Shown here one piece after another: positions 1 to 5,263 of a DNA stretch of 9,698 nt. The notes under the pieces were generated by a model. It made no database searches and was not told the origin of the DNA. It worked only from the letters and a program-made list of their open reading frames with translations. The DNA comes from Rhodobacterales bacterium. GTDB taxonomy: Bacteria > Pseudomonadota > Alphaproteobacteria > Rhodobacterales > Rhodobacteraceae. How positions within the stretch are numbered: the first letter of the stretch is position 1; each line of letters opens with the position of its first letter. The position numbers and the translations under genes are program-made. Where the stretch lies: contig JANXPK010000739.1 in the NCBI GenBank assembly GCA_025357355.1, positions 1-9,698 of the forward strand. Reading direction: 5' to 3'.

Positions 1-457
1 CCGGCACATGACACAGACCCAGCGCCGCAAAAGCATCCAGTGCCACCCCCGCCACGAACGGCCCGGCATTGTAGGTCGACACGATCATCTCGCCCGCCTG
101 CATCCCCGACGCGCCATAAGACCGCGACGAAATGGTGATCCAGTTCGCCAGATCGCTGGCGGTCAACGGAATGTAACTGGGCGAACCAGTTGTCCCGCTC
201 GTCGAATAGATCCGCACCACCTCTGACATCGGCACCGCAAGATGCGCACCAATGGCATTGCCCGGCGTGCGTGAAGCCCGCAACTCATCCTTTTCAGTGA
301 ACGGCAACCCGGCAATCTGCGCCAACCCGCCCGCCGCCGCGGCATCCCTGAACCCTGCCTCGGTCAACTTTCGACGATAGAACGGCGAGCGTTCGAACAG
401 ATATTCCAATTGCGCCCGATAGGCCGCCTCTACCGCCACCCCGCCCGCCGTGCTCAT
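1..457 (-). CDS. PaaK-like AMP-forming acyl-CoA ligase, N-terminal part (cut by window edge)
   Basis: A minus-strand frame stays open from an ATG at 457-455 to the left edge; 152 residues are visible. Residues 84-99 read YSTSGTTGSPSYIPLT, the Ser/Thr/Gly-rich nucleotide-binding loop (A3 motif) of adenylate-forming enzymes. The region before it (FERSPFYRRKL near 21-31, LPFTEKDELR near 51-60) matches the start of phenylacetate-CoA ligase (PaaK)-type proteins. Such enzymes activate a carboxylic acid with ATP to an acyl-AMP and then to an acyl-CoA in the cytoplasm. The start codon overlaps the stop of the upstream lyase gene as ATGA, so the two are very likely co-transcribed and translationally coupled. 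The substrate cannot be inferred, and 'phenylacetate' should not be assumed because the paa catabolic genes are not here. The C-terminal half is outside the window. Confidence 0.8.
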   Translation of the reverse strand, partial: MSTAGGVAVEAAYRAQLEYLFERSPFYRRKLTEAGFRDAAAAGGLAQIAGLPFTEKDELRASRTPGNAIGAHLAVPMSEVVRIYSTSGTTGSPSYIPLTASDLANWITISSRSYGASGMQAGEMIVSTYNAGPFVAGVALDAFAALGLCHVP

Positions 458-1233
458 GGCCCGTCCTCCGGCGCGTAACGGATCGCCTCTTCACCTTTGG
501 ACGCCATCAGGAACCCGATCGGGTTCTCCGCCTCTTCCGCCAGATGCGCCAGAAGCGAGGCGGTCCGGGCGAGGATCGGGATCGCTTTCAACATGCCAGA
601 GGGGAAGCCAAGGTCCAGCAGCACCGCCGCAATCGCCATCGACACGTTCATCGGCAGCGCCTTGCCCCAGACCTCCGGCACCACCTGCTCGGCAACCCGC
701 GCCAACCGCGCATGGGTGCCGCCTACAGCCAGCTCCAGAATGCGCTGCGCCCGTGGGTCCACCGGCCTGTGCAGCGGATGTCCAAAGCCCGGCACTCTGC
801 CACCCTCGGCGCGGGTCCGCTGTACCAGCCCGCGCAACGCCGCCGCATCATCACCCGGCGCCGCCTCGCAAGCCTGTGCCGCCTGCCGCAGAAAATCACC
901 GCAGCTTTGCGCCGCCCCCAGAATGACCGTGCCGCACCCCAATATCCCCGCCGCCACAGCCCCCTGCAACGACGACGGGTCGGCGGCATAGGTCATCCGC
1001 GCCGCCTGATTGGTCGGCACCAACCCATGCTCGGCAATCGCCACCAACAACAGGTCCAGAAAGAAGGTCTGCTCCTTCGTCGGCTTCTGGCCCATCATCA
1101 GCAAGCCGAAATATTCAGTAAAGCTGACATGCCCCATCAGATCGCCGCACAGATCGCGACCCCGCACCGTGACGCTTCCCGCATCCGCCGTCGAAATCGC
1201 CGTGCTCGCCCTGCCTGCTTTGCCGATCAACAT
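454..1233 (-). CDS. Citrate synthase-fold citryl-CoA lyase-like protein
   Basis: A 259-residue protein resembling the citryl-CoA lyase module of ATP-citrate lyase and stand-alone citryl-CoA lyases. Visible family motifs are AEHGLVPTNQAAR (His69), GFGHPLHRPVDPRA (His152) and a C-terminal ARTASLLAHLAEE helix like the ARxxGxxAH segment of citrate synthases. The third catalytic residue, Asp in the NVD motif of citrate synthase and ATP-citrate lyase, is Ser198 here (PMNVSM). The protein may therefore cleave or make a C-C bond in another CoA thioester, or be catalytically altered. I chose the ATG at 1233 because GAGAGG lies about 6 bases upstream and a promoter/operator lies at 1263-1301. A longer in-frame TTG start at 1287 (277 aa) would lie inside that promoter. 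The gene heads an operon with the acyl-CoA ligase (4-bp overlap) and is divergent from a GntR regulator, its probable controller. Confidence 0.82.
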   Translation of the reverse strand: MLIGKAGRASTAISTADAGSVTVRGRDLCGDLMGHVSFTEYFGLLMMGQKPTKEQTFFLDLLLVAIAEHGLVPTNQAARMTYAADPSSLQGAVAAGILGCGTVILGAAQSCGDFLRQAAQACEAAPGDDAAALRGLVQRTRAEGGRVPGFGHPLHRPVDPRAQRILELAVGGTHARLARVAEQVVPEVWGKALPMNVSMAIAAVLLDLGFPSGMLKAIPILARTASLLAHLAEEAENPIGFLMASKGEEAIRYAPEDGP

Positions 1234-1262
1234 TGCGCGCCTCTCTCGGGTTGCCCCGCCAG

Positions 1263-1298
1263 ATTGACCGACAATATTGTCCGACAATCCGCATTGTC
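1263..1298. promoter_or_regulatory. Candidate GntR/FadR-type operator: two abutting 13-bp palindromes plus a half-site
   Basis: Two 13-bp units abut: ATTGACCGACAAT (1263-1275) and ATTGTCCGACAAT (1276-1288). They differ at one base. The second is a perfect palindrome around a central base (ATTGTC-C-GACAAT). A further half-site ATTGTC sits at 1293-1298. TTGTxxxACAA-like palindromes with a short centre are typical of FadR-subfamily GntR operators. The array covers the predicted -35 and -10 of the minus-strand operon, so a bound protein would repress it. The divergently transcribed GntR protein (1556-2296) is the obvious candidate ligand-responsive repressor; that assignment is inference. Confidence 0.55.
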
Positions 1299-1300
1299 AA
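1271..1300 (-). promoter_or_regulatory. Predicted sigma70 promoter of the lyase-ligase operon
   Basis: On the minus strand a perfect -35 hexamer TTGACA occupies 1300-1295. With an 18-bp spacer the -10 hexamer is TATTGT at 1276-1271 (4 of 6 consensus bases); a 17-bp spacer gives ATATTG. Transcription would begin near 1264, leaving about a 30-nt leader that contains the GAGAGG ribosome binding site before the ATG at 1233. Both hexamers are embedded in the operator-like palindromes. The promoter is inferred from sequence only. Confidence 0.5.
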
Positions 1301-1423
1301 TTCGCATGCCACGGCCTCGGGTGATTTGCCGTGGTCCGGCCTGTCCCACCATGGTCAGCCCCAAGCCCCTGATTCGCAAGCTTATGGTTAACGCAAGGGA
1401 AAGGCCGAAAACTTCGCAAAAGG

Positions 1424-1463
1424 TGTAGAGGCATTGTAGGTGGAATGTAGGTACTTTGTAGGT
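1424..1463. repeat. Four direct TGTAG repeats with an exact 11-bp period
   Basis: TGTAG occurs at 1424, 1435, 1446 and 1457, each start exactly 11 bp from the previous. The last three copies extend to TGTAGGT (1435-1441, 1446-1452, 1457-1463). The 3-4 bases between copies are not conserved (GGA, ACT), which suggests phased protein-binding sites, one per helical turn, rather than a simple microsatellite. They lie about 90-130 bp upstream of the GntR gene and 160 bp upstream of the divergent promoter. I do not recognise the binding protein. Confidence 0.6.
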
Positions 1464-1474
1464 CGTTCATCTTT

Positions 1475-1495
1475 CGTTAATCAGGCCGATTAACG
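1475..1495. promoter_or_regulatory. Perfect 8-bp inverted repeat CGTTAATC-N5-GATTAACG
   Basis: Arms CGTTAATC (1475-1482) and GATTAACG (1488-1495) are perfectly complementary around AGGCC. A related half-site GGTTAACG is at 1386-1393. The element is 60 bp upstream of the chosen GntR start and just downstream of the TGTAG repeats. It could be a dimer operator or form a hairpin in the GntR 5' leader. TTAA occurs in both arms but with a 9-bp gap, which does not fit the usual TTAA-N7-TTAA CtrA box. Confidence 0.45.
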
Positions 1496-1555
1496 CGGCG
1501 TTCTCAAGGACTTGCCGTCGCAGGACCAGCGCCCAATCGGGGGGTGGCCAAGCAG

Positions 1556-2296
1556 ATGCAATTCGCCCTAATCTATGCCGCAACACGAATGCGACCCAAA
1601 CTGGATCAAATGGCCAAAGCGGACCACTCCACCCTCGCCGAACACGGCTCCAAAGCGGTGCAGATCGCCGCAGAGGTCAGCCGCGCCATCCATTCCGGCC
1701 GCTTCGTTCCAGGTCAGCGCCTTATCGAGCACGACATCACCCGCGACCTCGGCGTCTCGCGCAGCCTACTGCGCGAAGCCTTCCGCACCCTATCTGCTGA
1801 AGGCGTGATCGAGATTGTCCCTAACCGCGGCGCCACCGTCCGCCGCCTCTGCCTGCGCGAGGTCGAAGAGCTGTTCGCCATCCGCATGGAACTCGAGGCG
1901 CTCGCCGCCCGGCTGGCCGCCGCCCGGTGCAACGAACCCGTCGTCCGCACAAAATTTGCTACTGATATCAAAGATATCCACCTCGATCATCCGCGCAACA
2001 GCACCCAAAACTATCTGGTCGAAAACCAGCATTTTCACGCCGCGATCTTTCAGGCCGCCGGGAATACAGAACTGCAAAAGCTCAACCGGCTGCTGCAACT
2101 GTCCCTGATGATGGCGCAGATCAGCTCGCTGTTGACAGCCGAGGTCTTGCGCGCCTCGATGACCGAACACCGCGCTATCGCCGCGGCAGTCCTTGACCGC
2201 GACCCCAGCGCCGCCGATGCCGCCATCCGCTCCCACCTCGCCCGCGCCTGTGACTTTGTTAGGGCCGCCCCCGCAGACATCTTCCGCCGCGACTGA
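1556..2296 (+). CDS. GntR family transcriptional regulator, FadR subfamily (FCD domain)
   Basis: A cytoplasmic DNA-binding protein of about 246 residues. A winged helix-turn-helix occupies roughly residues 30-95 (SKAVQIAAEVSRAIHSGRF, PGQRLIEHDITRDLGVSRS, LLREAFRTLSAEGVIEIVPN, RGATVRRL), the classic GntR pattern. The C-terminal two thirds is an all-helical FCD domain with NQHFHAAIFQAAGN, TEHRAIAAAVLDRD and IRSHLARA. These carry the His residues that commonly bind a metal and the effector carboxylate. The start is uncertain: ATG 1556 has GGGTGG about 8 bases upstream, an in-frame GTG lies at 1544, and shorter ATG starts lie at 1589 and 1610. It is divergent from the lyase-ligase operon and 74 bp upstream of glycerate kinase, so it probably controls one or both, with a small organic acid or acyl-CoA as likely inducer. 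The effector is not deducible. Confidence 0.88.
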   Translation: MQFALIYAATRMRPKLDQMAKADHSTLAEHGSKAVQIAAEVSRAIHSGRFVPGQRLIEHDITRDLGVSRSLLREAFRTLSAEGVIEIVPNRGATVRRLCLREVEELFAIRMELEALAARLAAARCNEPVVRTKFATDIKDIHLDHPRNSTQNYLVENQHFHAAIFQAAGNTELQKLNRLLQLSLMMAQISSLLTAEVLRASMTEHRAIAAAVLDRDPSAADAAIRSHLARACDFVRAAPADIFRRD

Positions 2297-2311
2297 CCTT
2301 CGGCATTGCAC

Positions 2312-2340
2312 TTGATCCCCCTGCCGCGCCTCGCCATAAC
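2312..2340 (+). promoter_or_regulatory. Weak candidate promoter before glycerate kinase
   Basis: TTGATC (2312-2317) and CATAAC (2335-2340) are separated by 17 bp, each matching 4 of 6 consensus bases. The start point would be near 2347, giving a short leader with GGAG before the ATG at 2371. The 74-bp gap after the regulator gene is also compatible with read-through, so the kinase may belong to the same transcript. Confidence 0.25.
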
Positions 2341-2370
2341 CCGGCCTCAGTCACCCTGCCGGAGCATTCA

Positions 2371-3486
2371 ATGACCCCGCAAACCCGCGCCGACCTTTTG
2401 CGCCAGATCTGGTGGGCCGGGGTCCACTCTGTCGGCGGCGCCACCGCCGTTTCCAGCACCTTGACCGAGGCGCCGATCCCCCCTCCCGACCTCATCCTCG
2501 CTGTCGGCAAAGCTGCTGAAGCAATGGCCAAGGCGGCCCACGCCCGCTATGCCAAAGTCCCCACTCTGGCCATCACCAAGGCTGGTCACACCGAACCGGG
2601 CCTCGCCTTCCAAGTGCTTGAATCTGCTCACCCTGTGCCTGACATTTCCAGCCTGAACGCCGGTTCCCGCCTTCTGGCCGAGGTTGTAGCAGCCCCGCCC
2701 GGCAGCCATCTTTTGCTGCTTGTTTCCGGTGGTGCATCGTCGCTGGTCGAGGTGCTGCGTCCAGGTTTGTCCTTGGATGACCTCGCACGCCTCAACCGTA
2801 CCCTTATCGCGTCCGGCAAGGACATTGCCACGATAAATGCCGAACGCAGCCGCGTCTCGATGATCAAGGGCGGCGGATTGTTGGCGCAGTTCCGCGGCGC
2901 CCGCATCACCGTCCTGGCCATCTCTGACACGCGCGGCGACCGCATCGAAACCATCGGCGCTGGCATCGGTTTCGCCCTGCCTCGCCATGGCCTTGTCATT
3001 GAGACCCGCATCGTCGCCTCCAACGCCGTCGCCCGCAGCGCCGCCGCGGCGTGTGCCAGATCACTTGGCTTCGAAGTCCATCGCAACGACGAAACGCTTT
3101 ATGATGATGTCGACATCGCAGCCGACACCATGGCTAGCGCACTGTCGACGCCAAAAACAGGCGTTCTGATCTGGGGCGGCGAGCCCACCGTGATCCTGCC
3201 ACCGCACCCCGGCGTTGGCGGCCGCAATCAAGCGCTGGGCCTTCTGACCGCCCGCGCCATCGCGGGGCGGTCCGATGTCTCAATCATCGTCGCAGGCACC
3301 GATGGCAGCGACGGTCCCACTGCCGCCGCTGGTGCCCTGGTCGACGGAACCACCTGGACTGACGCAGCCAACCAGTTCCTCGCCGAAGCCGACAGCGGCA
3401 CCTACCTTGCCCGCAAGGGCGCCATCATGGCCACGGGCCCTACCGGCACCAATGTCATGGACCTCGCCATTGCGTTGACCGACTGA
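2371..3486 (+). CDS. Glycerate 2-kinase, GckA/TtuD (DUF4147-MOFRL) family
   Basis: A 371-residue cytoplasmic enzyme of the class II glycerate kinase family, which phosphorylates D-glycerate with ATP (typically to 2-phosphoglycerate), feeding glyoxylate, tartrate or serine-cycle carbon into glycolysis. Visible hallmarks in order: LAVGKAAEAMA (Lys47), SAHPVPD (85-91), LLLLVSGGASSL (114-125), INAERSRVSMIKGGGL, a C-terminal MOFRL part with WGGEPTV and GVGGRNQ, AGTDGSDGPTAAAGA, and GPTGTNVMDLAI at the end. It is somewhat shorter than the roughly 400-450 residues common in the family, but all recognisable blocks are present. The ATG has GGAG 7-8 bases upstream. It follows the GntR gene on the same strand, so regulation by that protein is plausible. 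Older annotations call relatives 'hydroxypyruvate reductase' (TtuD); the kinase assignment fits this family better. Confidence 0.88.
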   Translation: MTPQTRADLLRQIWWAGVHSVGGATAVSSTLTEAPIPPPDLILAVGKAAEAMAKAAHARYAKVPTLAITKAGHTEPGLAFQVLESAHPVPDISSLNAGSRLLAEVVAAPPGSHLLLLVSGGASSLVEVLRPGLSLDDLARLNRTLIASGKDIATINAERSRVSMIKGGGLLAQFRGARITVLAISDTRGDRIETIGAGIGFALPRHGLVIETRIVASNAVARSAAAACARSLGFEVHRNDETLYDDVDIAADTMASALSTPKTGVLIWGGEPTVILPPHPGVGGRNQALGLLTARAIAGRSDVSIIVAGTDGSDGPTAAAGALVDGTTWTDAANQFLAEADSGTYLARKGAIMATGPTGTNVMDLAIALTD

Positions 3487-3589
3487 CCTGAGATCTGGCC
3501 TTTTCCGAATGCTCGCCGCAGAGCGTTCAACTTCGCGCAAGAGTGCCGCCGGTCAAAGTGTCGCGAAAAAGGATAAATCACAAGAAGAT

Positions 3590-3967
3590 TCAGCCCTTTG
3601 CGTCCAATGCATAGCGTTGCAACACCTCAAGCGGCACAATGTCGAGTGTCCGCTTGTGCGTGGCCGCCAGATGCACTTCAGGGGCCGCACCCTCGTCATG
3701 GGCCTGCAGAAAGCGCGAGGCGCACAGGCACCAGCGGTCGCCGGGCTTCAACCCGGCAAAGCCGTATTCCGGGCGCGGGGTGGACAGGTCGTTGCCCAGA
3801 TATTTCGAAAGTGCTAGAAACTCCTTCGTCATCACCGCGCAAACCGTATGAACGCCGCTATCCTCGGGTCCGGTGTCGCAGCAACCGGTGCGGTAAAAGC
3901 CGGTCACCGGTCGGGTCGAACATGCCTCAAGCGTGCCGCCCAGTACGTTCACCGATGCTTCCTGCAT
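3590..3967 (-). CDS. DUF2237 family protein
   Basis: A 125-residue soluble protein with the strongly conserved DUF2237 sequence: NVLGGTLEACSTRPVTGFYR near the start, then GCCDTG, GVHTVCAVMT, FLALSKYLGNDLSTPRPEYG, FAGLKPGDRWCLCASRF and ATHKRTLDIVPLEVL. Six cysteines (16, 29, 30, 43, 80, 82) lie in conserved motifs, which suggests metal or thiol chemistry, but the biochemical function of the family is not known to me. The ATG at 3967 has AGGAGAGG just upstream. The gene begins only 9 bp after the FAD monooxygenase stop (its ribosome site is partly inside that stop region), so the two form an operon with the monooxygenase first. The frame ends 103 bp from the convergent glycerate kinase; no clear T-tailed terminator is seen between them. 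Confidence 0.88.
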   Translation of the reverse strand: MQEASVNVLGGTLEACSTRPVTGFYRTGCCDTGPEDSGVHTVCAVMTKEFLALSKYLGNDLSTPRPEYGFAGLKPGDRWCLCASRFLQAHDEGAAPEVHLAATHKRTLDIVPLEVLQRYALDAKG

Positions 3968-3976
3968 GACCCTCTC

Positions 3977-5137
3977 CTATGGCCAGTTCAGTCCCGCCAG
4001 GGGCGCTAGCACATCCCCCGAAACCAACGCCGTCAACACCTGACGCACCGGCGCTACCCGGGCCAGCGGGGCCAACACCAGATCGCGCAGGCTTGGCAGG
4101 GCGCGGCTATGTGATTGATACATCGGTGTCAGCAGTGCTGAAAAGCCCTGATAAAGTCGTCTATGCCAGCGCCGCATCGCCGCGTAGCGGGCCAGCGCAC
4201 CGTCTAGCCCCTGATCCAGTGCCAGGCTCAGGGCCAACGCATCCAGAAGCGCCATGTTGGCGCCCTGCCCAAGCTGCGGGCTCGCCCGGTAAGCCGCATC
4301 GCCGATAAAGGCCAACCCTTCGGAATGGGGTCGCACGAGCCCGCCGAGGCTGTAGCGGGCCGGGGTCAGATCGGATGCACCGCGCAAGCCTTCAACAAAG
4401 GGCGCCATCGCGGGCCAGAACTCCGCCACTTCGGCTTTCCAGCCGTCGAAATCCACCTGGGCCCAGCACTCCAGCGCTGAAACTGGCAGCGACCAGAATA
4501 CCGCCGCCCTGGCAACGGCATCGCCGGGTAGCCGCCCAATTGGCAATACCCCTGCCATGCGTACTGCTCGGAAATAACGTTGCGTCAGTTGATCTTGCGG
4601 CAGTGAAGTGTCCTCGGGCCAGATCACGGTCGCCCACACCGCGCCAAATGGCAGCGCGCGCGCCTTCAGCGGCGACAGCACCGACCCTGCGCCCGACGCA
4701 TCGACCAGCAGATCGAACGGCCCAACCTCAGCCGCTTGCCGCCGCATAAGCCAGCCGCCTCGCCGCCCGACCACAGCCGCTCCGGTCACCATGTTTACGT
4801 CAGCCGCCTGCGTCGCTTGCCAAAGCACCGCAAACAGGCTCGACCGGTGCAGCGCCAAGCCTGGCCCATTGGCCCGATAACGCACGTCCAGCACGCGCCT
4901 GGCGCCGGCGTGTCCCAGCATTCGCGCAATTGGTGCTCCAAAGTCGCGCGCGTCCGCGCCTGCGCCGATCGCGTCCAGAACAGCAAGCCCGACGGGTTGG
5001 ACGATCAGCCCCGACCCGACCGGGCCGGGGCTGACAAACCGCTCGACGACGGTGACGGCATGACCCCGCCGCGCCAACAGTGCCGCCGCCGCCAGCCCGC
5101 CGATCCCGGCCCCAACGATGCCAATCCGGTACCCCAT
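3977..5137 (-). CDS. FAD-dependent monooxygenase (class A flavoprotein hydroxylase family)
   Basis: A 386-residue protein with the full signature of group A flavin monooxygenases. The Rossmann fingerprint GAGIGG (9-14) is followed by the acidic ribose-binding Glu32 (VVERF). The DG-type segment reads LLVDASGAGS near residue 145, and the GD motif is FIGDAAYRASPQLGQGANMALLDA in the C-terminal third, where Asp binds the FAD ribityl/pyrophosphate. The Pro-xx-GQG of that last motif is intact. These enzymes use NAD(P)H and O2 to hydroxylate aromatic or other small substrates in the cytosol; the substrate is not evident. The start at 5137 keeps the FAD motif at the very N-terminus; the ribosome site is weak (GGTG). 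It is divergent from DUF2339 (126 bp) and tightly followed by DUF2237. Confidence 0.85.
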   Translation of the reverse strand: MGYRIGIVGAGIGGLAAAALLARRGHAVTVVERFVSPGPVGSGLIVQPVGLAVLDAIGAGADARDFGAPIARMLGHAGARRVLDVRYRANGPGLALHRSSLFAVLWQATQAADVNMVTGAAVVGRRGGWLMRRQAAEVGPFDLLVDASGAGSVLSPLKARALPFGAVWATVIWPEDTSLPQDQLTQRYFRAVRMAGVLPIGRLPGDAVARAAVFWSLPVSALECWAQVDFDGWKAEVAEFWPAMAPFVEGLRGASDLTPARYSLGGLVRPHSEGLAFIGDAAYRASPQLGQGANMALLDALALSLALDQGLDGALARYAAMRRWHRRLYQGFSALLTPMYQSHSRALPSLRDLVLAPLARVAPVRQVLTALVSGDVLAPLAGLNWP

Positions 5138-5263
5138 CGCACCATTTCACCGCAAAACCGCCGCAGGACAAGGCCGCCGCGGCAAAATTCCCGCTATCTT
5201 CATAGACTTCGCCGCGTTAGCCTGCGCGCATTGCGACAAGGCTCGACGACGGGATGGTGTGGG

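Noticed and set aside
65..76. GGCATTGTAGGT inside the ligase gene, identical to 1430-1441
   Set aside because: It is within conserved coding sequence (Thr-Tyr-Asn-Ala), single-copy and unphased; most likely coincidence.
1234..1287. TTG start at 1287 for the lyase gene
   Set aside because: It would place the first codons inside the -10/operator region; ATG 1233 has a GAGAGG ribosome site and gives the expected family start.
544..1428. Long plus-strand open frame of 294 codons
   Set aside because: Arg/His/Pro-rich shadow opposite the citryl-CoA lyase-like gene, a typical GC-rich antisense artefact with no recognisable family.
1475..1495. CtrA binding site suggested by TTAA in both arms
   Set aside because: The TTAA elements are 9 bp apart, not the 7 bp of the usual CtrA box.
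3487..3589. Terminator between the convergent glycerate kinase and DUF2237 genes
   Set aside because: Only a 4-bp GCTC/GAGC stem (near 3510-3523) was found, without a T-run on either strand.
4736..5263. Open in-frame extension of the DUF2339 frame by 176 codons upstream
   Set aside because: It is antisense to the well-supported FAD monooxygenase, its translation is Arg/Pro-rich low-complexity, and the native hydrophobic N-terminus begins at ATG 5264.
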